Positions 37,353 to 47,516 of a stretch of 64,000 bases of DNA are shown piece by piece (the first letter of the stretch is position 1; every line of letters begins with the position of its first letter). The position numbers and the translations under genes were made by a program. Source of the DNA: Nioella ostreopsis (GTDB lineage Bacteria > Pseudomonadota > Alphaproteobacteria > Rhodobacterales > Rhodobacteraceae); assembly GCF_004000255.1 (NCBI RefSeq), contig NZ_RCIQ01000015.1, positions 59,482 to 123,481 of the forward strand, written 5' to 3'. The notes under the pieces were generated by a model. It was given only the letters and a program-made list of their open reading frames with translations, was not told the origin of the DNA and ran no database searches.

Positions 37353-37547
37353 ATTCCTCCTCCTCCCTTAGATGTACCGTGACTGCCCGAAGGCTGCGTC
37401 CTGCCGGATCTTCGGTGCATGCGGGCTTCTGTTTGGCCCGTTCTCGGCCATCCCACCCCCGAGGCAATGGATATCGGCATTGCAATCAAAGGGGAATTGT
37501 CGAAGAACGGGGCAGCACCGAAACAGATCAAGGATCGGGGTTGCGAC

Positions 37548-38114
37548 GTGCAGGTTGACCAAACACCTCTTCCGGGACTTCTGATCCTGACCCCCCGTCG
37601 ATTTGGCGATTCCCGCGGATTTTTCAGCGAGAGCTGGAACAAGCGGCAGATGGCGGACCGGGGGCTCAATTACGATTTCGTGCAGGACAACCATTCGCTC
37701 TCAGCGCAGGTCGGCACGGTGCGTGGTCTGCATTTTCAGGCACCGCCCCATGCGCAGGCGAAACTGGTGCGGTGCGGGCGCGGGCGGCTCTTTGATGTGG
37801 CGGTGGACATCCGCAAGGGCTCCCCCACTTTCGGGCAGTGGTTCGGCATCGAACTGAGCTTCGAGAACGGCAAGCAGCTGATGATCCCGGCGGGGTTCCT
37901 GCACGGGTTCGTGACGCGAGCGCCGGATACCGAGATCATCTACAAATGCACCGATTACTACGCCCCCGAAGCAGATGGCGCGGTGCGCTTCGACGATCCG
38001 GATATCGGCATCGACTGGGGTCTGGAGGGTGCAGAGGCAGTTCTGTCGGACAAGGATGCCGCTGCGCCCTTGCTGAAGGATCTGGACAATCCCTTTGTCT
38101 GGGAGGGCGTTTGA
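37548..38114 (+). CDS. rfbC: dTDP-4-dehydrorhamnose 3,5-epimerase
   Basis: The 188-residue cupin enzyme makes dTDP-4-keto-L-rhamnose. Motifs are [29 protein letters not shown] (catalytic His) and [27 protein letters not shown] 37548 was chosen since it gives the family length and GGGG lies 7 bases before it; the open frame continues upstream without family homology. First gene of rfbCBDA. Confidence 0.94.
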   Translation: MQVDQTPLPGLLILTPRRFGDSRGFFSESWNKRQMADRGLNYDFVQDNHSLSAQVGTVRGLHFQAPPHAQAKLVRCGRGRLFDVAVDIRKGSPTFGQWFGIELSFENGKQLMIPAGFLHGFVTRAPDTEIIYKCTDYYAPEADGAVRFDDPDIGIDWGLEGAEAVLSDKDAAAPLLKDLDNPFVWEGV

Positions 38115-38115
38115 C

Positions 38116-39165
38116 ATGAAGCTTCTGGTCACCGGCGGGGCCGGGTTCATCGGGTCTGCCGTTGTGCGATTGGCGGTGGCGCGGGGCCACGAAGTTGTCA
38201 ATCTCGACGCGCTGACCTATGCCGCCTGCCTCGACAATGTGGCGCAGGTGGCGGACAGCCCGCGTTATGCCTTCGAGCATGCCGATATTCGCGACCGCGC
38301 CGCGCTGGACCGGGTCTTCGCGGTCCACAAGCCCGACGCGATCATGCATCTGGCTGCGGAATCCCATGTGGACCGGTCCATCGACGGGCCCGGCGATTTC
38401 ATCGAGACCAATATCACCGGCACCTTCAACATGCTGGAAGCAGCGCGGAAATACTGGGGTGCACAAGGCAAGCCCGACGGGTTTCGCTTTCACCATATTT
38501 CAACGGACGAGGTGTTCGGGTCCCTGCCCGCTGACCCTTCGGAACAGTTCACCGAAGAGACGCCCTACGACCCGCGCAGCCCCTATTCCGCCTCCAAGGC
38601 CGCGTCCGACCATCTGGTGCGCGCCTGGCATGAGACCTATGGACTGCCCGTGGTGCTGACCAATTGTTCCAACAATTACGGGCCTTATCATTTCCCCGAG
38701 AAACTGATCCCGGTCATCATCCTGAATGCTCTGGCGGGCAAACCGCTGCCGATCTACGGGGATGGGTCGAATATCCGTGACTGGCTGTATGTCGAGGACC
38801 ATGCCGACGCGCTGCTGCTGGTGGTGGAGAAAGGCGCGCCAGGCCGGTCCTACAATATCGGCGGCGAGAACGAGCGCAGCAATCTGGATCTGGTGAAGAC
38901 TCTCTGCGCTATTCTGGATGGCTTGCGCCCGAAAGCAGACGGGTCTTACGCCGACCAGATCACCTTCGTGACCGACCGTCCCGGACACGATGCGCGCTAC
39001 GCCATTGACCCCACCCGAATCCGGGACGAACTGGGCTGGCGCCCGTCGGTGACCGTGGAGGAGGGTCTGCGCCGCACCGTCCTGTGGTATCTCGACAATG
39101 AACCCTGGTGGCGCGCCTTGCAGGGCCGCGAGGGTGTGGGCGAGCGGCTTGGGGTCAGGGCATGA
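38116..39165 (+). CDS. rfbB: dTDP-glucose 4,6-dehydratase
   Basis: The 349-residue SDR enzyme forms dTDP-4-keto-6-deoxyglucose. Visible: [35 protein letters not shown] (Thr-Asp-Glu triad), [15 protein letters not shown] (Tyr-xxx-Lys) and [14 protein letters not shown]. Starts one base after rfbC with GGAGGG upstream and overlaps rfbD by four bases. Confidence 0.97.
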   Translation: MKLLVTGGAGFIGSAVVRLAVARGHEVVNLDALTYAACLDNVAQVADSPRYAFEHADIRDRAALDRVFAVHKPDAIMHLAAESHVDRSIDGPGDFIETNITGTFNMLEAARKYWGAQGKPDGFRFHHISTDEVFGSLPADPSEQFTEETPYDPRSPYSASKAASDHLVRAWHETYGLPVVLTNCSNNYGPYHFPEKLIPVIILNALAGKPLPIYGDGSNIRDWLYVEDHADALLLVVEKGAPGRSYNIGGENERSNLDLVKTLCAILDGLRPKADGSYADQITFVTDRPGHDARYAIDPTRIRDELGWRPSVTVEEGLRRTVLWYLDNEPWWRALQGREGVGERLGVRA

Positions 39166-40016
39166 CGGTCCTCGTCTTCGGCAAGACCGGTCAAGTCGCG
39201 ACCGAGTTGCAGCGTCAGGCAAAAGTGCGCGCATTGAACCGCACCAAGGCCGACCTGACCGATCCCGCAGCCTGCGCCGAGGCGATCCTGCGTCACCGAC
39301 CCGATGCCGTCATCAACGCCGCCGCCTACACGGCCGTCGATCAGGCCGAAAGTGACGAGGGCACTGCAACGCTGGTCAACGGGGGCGCCCCCGGGGCGAT
39401 GGCCGGGGCCTGTGCCGATCTGGGCATTCCCTTTATCCATCTCTCCACAGATTACGTCTTTGATGGCTCTGGCACCGCGCCATGGTCGGTCGACGCCCCC
39501 ACCGGGCCGCTCGGGGCCTATGGGCGCAGCAAGTTGGCCGGTGAAGCGGCGATACAGGCGGCGGGCGGCACGTCGGTGATTCTGCGCACCTCTTGGGTGG
39601 TCTCTGCCCATGGCAGCAACTTCGTCAAGACGATGCTGCGCCTCGGGGCCGAGCGTGACCGCCTGACGATTGTCGCGGATCAGGTGGGCGGCCCCACCCC
39701 TGCACAGGACATCGCCGCGGCTTGCCTGTCCATCGCGGCGCAACTGCGCGCGCACCCGTCCAAATCCGGCACCTACCACTTTTCCGGCGCGCCGGACGTG
39801 TCCTGGGCCGATTTCGCGCGGGAGATTTTCCGTCAGGCGGGCATAACCTGCGAGGTTGTCGATATCCCCACCAGCGCGTTCCCCACCCCGGCAAAGCGGC
39901 CTTCGAATTCGCGCATGGATTGTTCCAACACGACCGAGCGTTTCGGCATTTCCCGCCCCGACTGGCGCAGCGCCCTTTCCCAGATCATCCAAGAGATTCA
40001 GGATCAGACCCCATGA
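39162..40016 (+). CDS. rfbD: dTDP-4-dehydrorhamnose reductase
   Basis: The 284-residue SDR enzyme reduces dTDP-4-keto-L-rhamnose with NADPH to dTDP-L-rhamnose. Motifs are [50 protein letters not shown] and [21 protein letters not shown] overlaps at both ends couple it to rfbB and rfbA. Confidence 0.96.
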   Translation: MTVLVFGKTGQVATELQRQAKVRALNRTKADLTDPAACAEAILRHRPDAVINAAAYTAVDQAESDEGTATLVNGGAPGAMAGACADLGIPFIHLSTDYVFDGSGTAPWSVDAPTGPLGAYGRSKLAGEAAIQAAGGTSVILRTSWVVSAHGSNFVKTMLRLGAERDRLTIVADQVGGPTPAQDIAAACLSIAAQLRAHPSKSGTYHFSGAPDVSWADFAREIFRQAGITCEVVDIPTSAFPTPAKRPSNSRMDCSNTTERFGISRPDWRSALSQIIQEIQDQTP

Positions 40017-40882
40017 CCAATCGCAAAGGCATTATCCTCGCAGGCGGCTCGGGCACCCGGCTTTATCCGATCACCATCGGCGTGTCGAAACAGCTGCTGC
40101 CGATCTATGACAAGCCGATGATCTACTACCCGCTCAGCGTTCTGATGCTGGCAGGCATCCGGAACATCGCAATGATCACGACACCCGTGGATCAGGACCA
40201 GTTCAGGCGCACCCTCGGCGATGGCAGCCAGTGGGGCATCAACCTGACCTATATCGAACAGCCGTCGCCCGACGGGCTGGCACAGGCCTATATCCTCGCC
40301 GAGGCGTTTCTGGACGGCGCGCCCTCCGCCATGGTTCTGGGCGACAACATCTTCTTTGGCCATGGCCTGCCTGAGATCATGGCCGACGCCGACGCCCGGG
40401 AAACCGGCGGCACTGTCTTCGGCTATCACGTGTCCGACCCGGAACGCTATGGCGTGGTGTCCTATAACGGCGCGGGCGATGTGACAGGGATCATCGAGAA
40501 ACCCGAAGTGCCGCCGTCAAAATACGCCGTGACCGGGCTTTACTTCCTCGACGGCACCGCGCCGGAACGGGCCCGGCAGGTCAAACCCTCCGCCCGCAAT
40601 GAGCTCGAGATCACCACCTTGCTGGAATCCTACCTGGCCGACGGCCTGCTGAATGTAAAACGCATGGGGCGCGGCTATGCATGGCTCGATACCGGCACCC
40701 ATGGCAGCCTGCTAGATGCGGGCAACTTCGTGCGAACGCTGGAAAAGCGGCAAGGTTTGCAGACCGGCTGCCTTGACGAGATCGCCTATGAGAAGGGCTG
40801 GATCACCCGAGACGCACTGGCCGAGCGCGCCGAGATGTTCAAAAAGAACAGCTACGGCACCTATCTGGCAACGCTGCTTTAA
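40013..40882 (+). CDS. rfbA: Glucose-1-phosphate thymidylyltransferase
   Basis: The 289-residue nucleotidyltransferase makes dTDP-glucose from glucose-1-phosphate and dTTP. It has GIILAGGSGTRLYPIT, SKQLLPIYDKPMIYYPLS, VLGDNIFFGHG, KPEVPPSKYAVTGLYF and RGYAWLDTGTHGSLLDA. Last gene of the rhamnose operon; terminator follows. Confidence 0.97.
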   Translation: MTNRKGIILAGGSGTRLYPITIGVSKQLLPIYDKPMIYYPLSVLMLAGIRNIAMITTPVDQDQFRRTLGDGSQWGINLTYIEQPSPDGLAQAYILAEAFLDGAPSAMVLGDNIFFGHGLPEIMADADARETGGTVFGYHVSDPERYGVVSYNGAGDVTGIIEKPEVPPSKYAVTGLYFLDGTAPERARQVKPSARNELEITTLLESYLADGLLNVKRMGRGYAWLDTGTHGSLLDAGNFVRTLEKRQGLQTGCLDEIAYEKGWITRDALAERAEMFKKNSYGTYLATLL

Positions 40883-40897
40883 GGAAAACCTTGCACC

Positions 40898-40934
40898 AAG
40901 GGGCGGGGACGTTAGCGTAACGGTCCCGCCCTTT
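40898..40934 (+). terminator. Terminator of rfbCBDA
   Basis: Two 17-base arms (from 40898 and ending 40934; 14 of 17 positions pair) form a long GC-rich stem with a 3-base loop, ending in CCTTTCG. It separates rfbA from the next glycosyltransferase gene. Confidence 0.75.
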
Positions 40935-40957
40935 CGCGTTCAGATCACGGCCTGCTT

Positions 40958-42205
40958 ATGAAACTGCTGTTCATCCACCAGAACTATCCCGGCCAATATC
41001 GCCAGTTGGTGGACTGGCTGGCCGCGCAGGGCGGGCATGAGATCGTGTTCCTGACCCAGAGAAAGGGCGTCACCTCTCCCCCCGGTATTCGCGTCGTTCA
41101 ATACGCACCGCATCATGCCCCCGCCAAGGACGCCTACGGCCTGTCGCGTTACTGGGAACAATGCACCGGGGCGGGATATGGCGCGGCGCTGGCCTGCCAG
41201 AAGCTGCAGGGCGAAGGGTTCACGCCTGATGTGATCCTTGGTCATGTAGGATGGGGCGAGCTGACCTTTACCAAGATCGTCTGGCCCGATGTGCCGGTGC
41301 TTGGCTATTTCGAGTATTACTTCCTCGCCAAGGGCGGTTCTGTCGGGTTCGACCCGGAATTTCCATCGAACCCCGCCACGCCCTACATCATGCACGCCCG
41401 CAATGCGGTCAACTTCGCCAATCTGCAAACCGTGGATCTGGGTCAGTCGCCGACCCAGTGGCAAAAACGGACCTACCCTGACAGCTTTCAGGACAAGATA
41501 TATACCTGCCATGACGGCATTCGCACGGACCGGCTGTTGCCCAACCCGAATGCCGCCGTGCGACTGGACCGGCTCGGGCGGTCTGTCACCCGAGAAGATG
41601 AGATCTTCACCTACATGGCGCGCAACATGGAACCCACGCGCGGCTTTCACACCTTCATGCGCGCCCTGCCCCATATCCTCGACGCCCGCCCAAATGCCCG
41701 CGCCCTGATCGTTGGCGGCAACGAGGTGTCCTATGGTAAGGAAAGCCAGCAGGCCGGGGGCTACCGCGCCGAGATGGAGCGTGAGGTGGGCGACCGCGTG
41801 GACTGGAGCCGGGTGCATTTCCTGGGCCGCATCCCCTATTCCGACTACCAGACGGTCATGCAGCTGTCGCGCTGCCACATCTACCTGACGGTGCCGTTCG
41901 TGCTGTCATGGTCGCTCTTGGAAACCATGTCGATGGAAACGACCATCGTCGCCTCGGACGTGCCCCCGGTGCGCGAGGCGATGCGACACGGGGAAACCGG
42001 TTTGCTGGTCGACTTCTTCCAGCCAGAGGCCCTGGCCCGGCAGGTGGTCGAGGTGCTGTCAGCGCCGGGCGACTATGCCCATCTGGGCCGTGCTGCCCGC
42101 GCCCATGTGGTCGAGCATTACGACTTCCTGACCCGCTGTCTGCCGGTGCATATCGACCGGATCAACGGGCTCGCGCCCAAGGCGCGGCCCATTGCCCTGC
42201 CGTGA
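40958..42205 (+). CDS. Glycosyltransferase family 4 protein
   Basis: The 415-residue retaining glycosyltransferase has a GT-B layout: N-terminal domain MKLLFIHQNYPGQYRQL and C-terminal domain with YMARNMEPTRGFHTFMRALP, VHFLGRIPYSDYQTVMQLSRCHIYLTVP (landmarks near residues 287-310) and WSLLETMSMETTIVASDVPPVRE, the donor-binding E-x7-E region. Donor sugar unknown. It converges with the Wza-like gene, 6 bases between stops. Confidence 0.88.
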   Translation: MKLLFIHQNYPGQYRQLVDWLAAQGGHEIVFLTQRKGVTSPPGIRVVQYAPHHAPAKDAYGLSRYWEQCTGAGYGAALACQKLQGEGFTPDVILGHVGWGELTFTKIVWPDVPVLGYFEYYFLAKGGSVGFDPEFPSNPATPYIMHARNAVNFANLQTVDLGQSPTQWQKRTYPDSFQDKIYTCHDGIRTDRLLPNPNAAVRLDRLGRSVTREDEIFTYMARNMEPTRGFHTFMRALPHILDARPNARALIVGGNEVSYGKESQQAGGYRAEMEREVGDRVDWSRVHFLGRIPYSDYQTVMQLSRCHIYLTVPFVLSWSLLETMSMETTIVASDVPPVREAMRHGETGLLVDFFQPEALARQVVEVLSAPGDYAHLGRAARAHVVEHYDFLTRCLPVHIDRINGLAPKARPIALP

Positions 42206-42211
42206 GCCGAC

Positions 42212-43318
42212 TTAGTTGGTGACCGCGTTGACCAGGCCGAAGGCGCTGCCAAAGAGGCTGAACACCGTCTGGACCGAGCTGACGGGGCTTTCCGTTGCCA
42301 GCACCAGATCCCCCGACTGAATACGGAAATTCCGTGCCGAGAAAAGACCATCGGATGTCGTCAGGTCCAGCGTGAACACAACCCGTTCCTGACGCGGGCC
42401 ACGCTGGCCGGTGCGCAGGGCCGACGCCGGGTACTCACGCAGGATCAGGATGCCCTCCGGATCGGCGCGGCTGGAGGACACCCCCCCGATGATCGACATC
42501 GCATCAAGCGCGGTCACGACATCCTGCGGGAAGGCGTGCTGATCCTGAATGCCTGCCGCACCGAGCGACAGGAAATAGCGGCGGTCTTCCTCGACAATCA
42601 CGCGGTCACCGCCAACAAGGCGAGTGTCCAGATGCGGTTCGGAATAGAGCCGGGCGATGGAGGTGCCATAAAGCTGGCCATGACGCATAAGGCGAATCTG
42701 CGGGTTGCGCAGGGCACCGGACACGCCGCCACCCTGAGAAATCAGGCTGAGCACGGAATAGGACTGGTCGGGCATCGGGTAGGTTCCCGGCGCGTTGACG
42801 CCCCCCACCAGATCGACAGAGCTATGCATGCCAGCCGCCATGGCAAGCTGCACCTGAGCGGAGGGCACGATGGCCTCAAGCTCGGACTGCAGGCGCGCTC
42901 GCGCCGCCTGCGGGGTCAGGCCGGAAATACGGGTATCGCCGATATAAGGCATGAAGATCGTGCCATTGGCCGCAACCCGCATCTCTTCGAGGTTCACTGC
43001 CCGCTGGCCCGGAGCGGCCAGAAGCGAGTTGTCGTTGCTGTCCCAGATCGTGATGGCAACCACATCGCCGGGATTGATGATCTGCGTGCGGGCCCCGGCA
43101 CTGGCGGTGATCCAGTTCAGTTCGGGCTCGCCCACCACCGGCCACTCCGCCAAGGTCGGCAAGAAGTCCCTGGTCACCGGATACATGGCGAAATCGGCAT
43201 CGGCATCATTTGCACCGGCCGTGATTTCCTGTTCGATTCCAGCGCCACGCGGCAAGGAGCAAGCCGTCAACAGCAGGCACATTGCAAAAACGCCAACTGT
43301 TCGAAGAGAAAGTTTCAT
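42212..43318 (-). CDS. Outer-membrane polysaccharide export lipoprotein (Wza/KpsD-like)
   Basis: The 368-residue protein has a lipoprotein signal (FAMCLLLTACSLP, lipidated Cys near residue 20), a polysaccharide-export domain (INPGDVVAITIWDSND; GTIFMPYIGDTRISGLTP) and two SLBB-type regions (VDLVGGVNAPGTYPM; FPQDVVTALDAMSIIGG). It forms the outer-membrane channel for the polymer. Start 43318 places the signal peptide at the N-terminus. It lies apart from the KpsMET-like genes by about 5 kb. Confidence 0.92.
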   Translation of the reverse strand: MKLSLRTVGVFAMCLLLTACSLPRGAGIEQEITAGANDADADFAMYPVTRDFLPTLAEWPVVGEPELNWITASAGARTQIINPGDVVAITIWDSNDNSLLAAPGQRAVNLEEMRVAANGTIFMPYIGDTRISGLTPQAARARLQSELEAIVPSAQVQLAMAAGMHSSVDLVGGVNAPGTYPMPDQSYSVLSLISQGGGVSGALRNPQIRLMRHGQLYGTSIARLYSEPHLDTRLVGGDRVIVEEDRRYFLSLGAAGIQDQHAFPQDVVTALDAMSIIGGVSSSRADPEGILILREYPASALRTGQRGPRQERVVFTLDLTTSDGLFSARNFRIQSGDLVLATESPVSSVQTVFSLFGSAFGLVNAVTN

Positions 43319-43423
43319 GCCTGGTCCCACTGCAAATTGCCGGTTTGTATTGATACGCAACTTCTGGGCAAAATACGACCTGCATCCCGGGGGTCAACGG
43401 TTTCAGACAGGAAAGGTGATTTT

Positions 43424-44266
43424 ATGCGCGTTTTGGTACTTGGTGCCACAGGTCGGCTCGGCCGGATGCTGCAATGGGGCTGGCGGCAGGAAACGCGATT
43501 TGTGCCCGCCTGGCATGGTCGCAGGGCCGGACCTTCCAATGATATCAATACGTTCGATATCCTGTCGCAACCAAAGGCTCTGCAAGACTCCGTCTCCGAA
43601 TGCGATGTTGTCTTGTGCCTTGCGGGCGTCACCCCGGCCTCGGGCGCGGACCTGGCGCTCAATCGAAAGATCGCGCTGGCCGTCCGGGCCGCATCGGGCA
43701 ACATCCCCCTGCTTGTCGCCTCCTCCGCCGCGGTCTACGGGCGGGCTGACGGGCTTTGCCGCGAGGACGACCCGGCATGTCCAATGGCCCCCTACGGCGT
43801 TGCCAAGCTGGAGATGGAGCAGGCGTTGACCCGGGCGGGGGGGCCTGTGACCAGCCTCAGAATCGGCAATGTCGCGGGCGCCGATCAGATTCTGGGCCGC
43901 CTGCCCACCAAGGACCCGTTCACGCTGGATCGCTTTTCTGACGGCCGCACCCCTTGCCGCAGTTATGTGGGCCCGGCCACGCTGGCGCGGATGCTCGCCG
44001 ATCTTTGCGTGGCGGCGGGTGCGGGGCGCGCTTTGCCGGCGCTGATGAACGTCGCTTGTCCCGGTGGGGTCGAAATGGGGGCGTTGCTGGATGCAGTGCC
44101 GCATCGCTGGTCGGCACGAACCGCCCCGGACACCGCCATCCCCAAAGTTGTGCTGGACACAGACACGCTAGGACGGTTTACCGCGCTGGACGAGCGGGCC
44201 GGGCACGCCGACAGGCTGGTGGCGGAATGGCGCGCGTTCATTGATCAGTGGGAGCAGCGGCGGTGA
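43424..44266 (+). CDS. NAD-dependent epimerase/dehydratase family protein
   Basis: The 280-residue SDR protein has MRVLVLGATGRLGRML, VVLCLAGVTPA, LVASSAAVYG and MAPYGVAKLEME (Tyr-xxx-Lys). It is probably a nucleotide-sugar reductase or epimerase that supplies the initiating transferase; the exact substrate is not deducible. GAAAGG precedes the ATG. It overlaps the next gene by four bases (GTGA), and diverges from the Wza-like gene. Confidence 0.82.
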   Translation: MRVLVLGATGRLGRMLQWGWRQETRFVPAWHGRRAGPSNDINTFDILSQPKALQDSVSECDVVLCLAGVTPASGADLALNRKIALAVRAASGNIPLLVASSAAVYGRADGLCREDDPACPMAPYGVAKLEMEQALTRAGGPVTSLRIGNVAGADQILGRLPTKDPFTLDRFSDGRTPCRSYVGPATLARMLADLCVAAGAGRALPALMNVACPGGVEMGALLDAVPHRWSARTAPDTAIPKVVLDTDTLGRFTALDERAGHADRLVAEWRAFIDQWEQRR

Positions 44267-44877
44267 CCTTGCGCAAGCGTATCTTCGACCTCTTCTTTGC
44301 AAGCCTGCTGGTCATCATCCTTGGCCCGATCATTCTGTGGCTGATCTGGAAGATATGGCGCGAACAGGGGGGGCCGATCTTCTACGCCGCCGAACGCATG
44401 AAGACGCCCGACCAGAGCTTTCGCCTTTGGAAATTCCGCACCATGACGGTGGTCGAGGATGACAGCGGCGTATCCGGGGCGCATAAGGCAGCCCGGATCA
44501 CCCCTACCGGGGCCTGGCTGCGCCGCAAGCGGCTGGACGAATTTCCGCAGCTTTGGAACATCCTGCGCGGCGACCTCAGCTTCGTCGGCCCTCGACCGCC
44601 CCTGCGCGAGTATGTCGAGCGATTCCCGGAGATCTATGGCGAGGTCCTGAAAAGCCGCCCCGGCGTGACCGGGCTGGCCACCATCACCTATCACAAGCAT
44701 GAGGAACGCCTTCTGGGGCGCTGCACAACCCCGGAGGAAACAGACGACATTTATTGTCGCCTGTGCATCCCCATGAAGGCCCGGCTTGACCTGATCTATC
44801 AACGCAACCAGAGCACCTGCTACGATTTCGACCTTGTGTTTCAAACCATTGGCAATCTCTTTCGGCGCAAGCCATGA
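44263..44877 (+). CDS. Initiating sugar phosphotransferase (PglC/WbaP-like)
   Basis: The 204-residue protein is the size of a minimal monotopic phosphoglycosyl transferase. An N-terminal hydrophobic segment (LFFASLLVIILGPIILWLIW) precedes WKFRTM, RKRLDEFPQLWNILRGDLSF, VGPRPPL and RPGVTGLATI, all family signatures. It transfers a sugar-1-phosphate from UDP-sugar to undecaprenyl phosphate at the inner membrane. GTG start overlaps the upstream stop; the preceding epimerase probably makes its donor. Confidence 0.92.
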   Translation: MTLRKRIFDLFFASLLVIILGPIILWLIWKIWREQGGPIFYAAERMKTPDQSFRLWKFRTMTVVEDDSGVSGAHKAARITPTGAWLRRKRLDEFPQLWNILRGDLSFVGPRPPLREYVERFPEIYGEVLKSRPGVTGLATITYHKHEERLLGRCTTPEETDDIYCRLCIPMKARLDLIYQRNQSTCYDFDLVFQTIGNLFRRKP

Positions 44878-45017
44878 CGTTTTCCACGATCTGCCGGGCT
44901 CGTGTGGACAGACCTATGACCAGCGGTTAAACAAACCGCCATTGGCCCGCCGTGCGGGCATGTAAAAAAATGTCGCTCGGACCGCCGGGGTTTTCGCGGC
45001 AAGTGCAGGGATTGACT

Positions 45018-47498
45018 GTGTTCAACCGACTCCGTGGATTGTTCGCCCGATACGCTGACCGGCATTTGGCGATCACAGGCAAAGGGATGGCTCTGCCCGA
45101 GGTCGATGGCGCTCGTTTGGGCTATGTCGAGAGCACGGTAATCCACGGCAACCGCATACAGTTCAACGGATGGACGACAGCAGATCAGATCGTTCTGTCC
45201 TGGCATAGCGGGCAGCTTGTTCAGCGGCCGCATTTGAACCGTGCCGATGTGGCGACGGCGCTCGGGGTCGACCCCGAGGTCGGCTTCTCGGTCGGAGCAC
45301 CGCTGTCCTTGGGTCCGTTCGAGCTGACGCTTCGACAAGGGAACGCCGAATACCAATGCCGCCTCAGGGCGCCATCCGCCGGCAAGCAGGTACTGACCCG
45401 GATGTGGCTAGGCCTGCGGTTTACCTCAGTGCTGCTACGTGCCAGCCCGTCAATTCTGAAATGGCTGGCCACCAAAGACCCGCTGCACCGGGCGCGGGTC
45501 AAGGCGATCCTTGATCTTGATGCCCATCCGGTTGCAGGACCGATGCACACCAACTTGTTCGATGATGGCTATGCCCCGCCTGCTGGCCTCAGGGAAACCC
45601 CCATCACCATCGTGCTGCCGGTGTACAATGCGTTTGACCTTCTGCCGGATGTGCTGGACCGGGTCGAACGACATACCGATCTGTCATGGCAACTGGCGGT
45701 TATCGAAGACAAATCCCCCGACCCGCGCGTCCGTCCCTTCCTGCGTGACTGGGCCAGTTCCCGCAGTGACCGCGTTCACCTGATCGAGAATGACGCCAAT
45801 CTCGGGTTTATCAAAAGCGTCAACAAGGGCTTGGAATATGCGCTTGAGCGGGGCGCCCATGTCGTGTTGCTGAATTCGGACGCGCTGTTGCCCGAGGCAT
45901 GGGCAAGCCGCCTGATTGCCCCTCTCCTGGCTCAGCCCAATGTCGCAACGGTTACCCCGATGTCCAACGATGCCGAGATATTCTCTGTTCCGGCCATTTG
46001 CACGAAGACCGACCTGAAACCCGGAGAGGCTGATGCGATCGACGCGCTCGCCCGGCAGTTTCACCCGCAAGCGGACCTTGAGCAGGTGCCGACAGGGGTC
46101 GGCTTCTGCATGGCGATGAACATCGCCTTTTTGCGTCGCCTTCCCACGCTCGATACGGCCTTCGGACGCGGATACGGCGAGGAGGTGGACTGGTGCCGGA
46201 AAGCCCACGCCTTGGGGGGGCTGCATCTTGGGCTTGCGGGATTGTTCGTCGAGCACAAAGGCGGCGAAAGCTTCGGCTCGGTTGAAAAGCAGGCCCTTGT
46301 CCAGAAGAACAACGAACTCGTCGCCAGCCGCTATCCGACCTATGACCGGGAGGTTCAGGAATTCATTCAGGCTGATCCGATGATCACCGCGCGAATTGCC
46401 TTGGCCATGGCCTTCGTGGCGGCGCGGTCATCCGGTCCGGTTCCCGTCTACCTCGCGCATTCGCTTGGGGGCGGGGCCGAGCACTATTTGCTGAACAGAA
46501 TTCACAACGAGTTGCGGCAGGGCCAATCCTCGATTGTCGTCAGGGTTGGCGGGCCTCAGCGCTTTCAGGTCGAGGTTCGGACCCCCGATGGCGAAAGCAC
46601 CGGAACAACCGATGACTTCGGCTTTCTGGAGCGGCTTCTCGATGTGCTGCCGCAAAGGCGGATCATCTATTCCTGTGGGGTTGGCGATGCTGATCCGATC
46701 GAACTGCCCGCCCTTCTGCGACGGCTTGCGCGCCGTACCGGCGACAGGCAAGACGCGCTGGAAGTTCTGGTGCATGACTACTTTCCGATCTCGCCCTCCT
46801 ACTGCCTGCTCGATTCCGACGGCATCTATCGTGGTCCTGTTCTGCCGGATCGCAGCGACCGGGCACATATGGCGCGGCGTCCGGATCGCACGCGAGCCAC
46901 TTTGGCCGACTGGCAGAAGGAATGGGGACAGCTGATCGACGCCGCTGATCAGGTCACGGTGTTTTCCGAAAGCAGCCGCAGCCTCGTTCTTGCGACCTAT
47001 CCTATGGCAGAGCCCGTGCTACGCGTCGTTCCGCATAGCTTGGCGCAGCCCGTGCCGCTTATCGAGACGGGCAACGCAGACGTAGACGTCATTGGCATCC
47101 TCGGAAATATCGGCATTCAGAAAGGGGCCGCCGTGGCACAGGATCTTGCCAGAATGGCAGAAGCGCGTGGCGACTTCCGGCTCGTGCTGATCGGGAACAT
47201 CGACCCGGCATTCAGCTTGCCCCGGTCGGTTCCGGTACATGGCAACTATCATGTCACCGAGCTCGATTCCCTTGCCGCAAAATATGGAATAACCTGCTGG
47301 CTGATACCGTCGATCTGGCCCGAGACCTTTTCCTACACCACGCATGAATGCATCGCGACGGGGCTGCCAGTCTATGCGTTCAACATCGGCGCCCAAGGGG
47401 ATGCTGTGCGGGATGCGGCGAATGGGCATGTGATCGAATTTTCTGCCGAAGGCAATCTGGCGCAAAACATCTTGAGACAGGCACTCGACAGGGAGTGA
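45018..47498 (+). CDS. Two-domain glycosyltransferase (GT2 plus GT4 fusion)
   Basis: About 826 residues. An N-terminal ~150-residue region of unknown fold is followed by a GT2 domain (about 195-430: ITIVLPVYNAFDLLPDVLDR, LLNSDALLPEAW near 284, GRGYGEEVDWC near 382), then a GT4-like domain (about 475-820: VYLAHSLGGGAEHYLL, GILGNIGIQKGAAVAQDL, WPETFSYTTHECIATGLPVY). Two donor sites imply sequential sugar addition by one protein. GTG 45018 was chosen for GCAGGG 7 bases upstream; ATG 44970 is an alternative. It follows the initiating transferase gene by 140 bases. Confidence 0.85.
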   Translation: MFNRLRGLFARYADRHLAITGKGMALPEVDGARLGYVESTVIHGNRIQFNGWTTADQIVLSWHSGQLVQRPHLNRADVATALGVDPEVGFSVGAPLSLGPFELTLRQGNAEYQCRLRAPSAGKQVLTRMWLGLRFTSVLLRASPSILKWLATKDPLHRARVKAILDLDAHPVAGPMHTNLFDDGYAPPAGLRETPITIVLPVYNAFDLLPDVLDRVERHTDLSWQLAVIEDKSPDPRVRPFLRDWASSRSDRVHLIENDANLGFIKSVNKGLEYALERGAHVVLLNSDALLPEAWASRLIAPLLAQPNVATVTPMSNDAEIFSVPAICTKTDLKPGEADAIDALARQFHPQADLEQVPTGVGFCMAMNIAFLRRLPTLDTAFGRGYGEEVDWCRKAHALGGLHLGLAGLFVEHKGGESFGSVEKQALVQKNNELVASRYPTYDREVQEFIQADPMITARIALAMAFVAARSSGPVPVYLAHSLGGGAEHYLLNRIHNELRQGQSSIVVRVGGPQRFQVEVRTPDGESTGTTDDFGFLERLLDVLPQRRIIYSCGVGDADPIELPALLRRLARRTGDRQDALEVLVHDYFPISPSYCLLDSDGIYRGPVLPDRSDRAHMARRPDRTRATLADWQKEWGQLIDAADQVTVFSESSRSLVLATYPMAEPVLRVVPHSLAQPVPLIETGNADVDVIGILGNIGIQKGAAVAQDLARMAEARGDFRLVLIGNIDPAFSLPRSVPVHGNYHVTELDSLAAKYGITCWLIPSIWPETFSYTTHECIATGLPVYAFNIGAQGDAVRDAANGHVIEFSAEGNLAQNILRQALDRE

Positions 47499-47516
47499 GC
47501 AGGGAGTGACGACAAA

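Noticed and set aside
37353..37547. Attachment site next to tRNA-Ala
   Set aside because: No duplicated tRNA 3' end was found in the window and no integrase gene is present.
42536..44266. A 576-codon plus-strand frame running from the Wza-like gene into the epimerase gene
   Set aside because: Only the part from 43424 has family features and a ribosome-binding site; the first half is antisense to the export lipoprotein.
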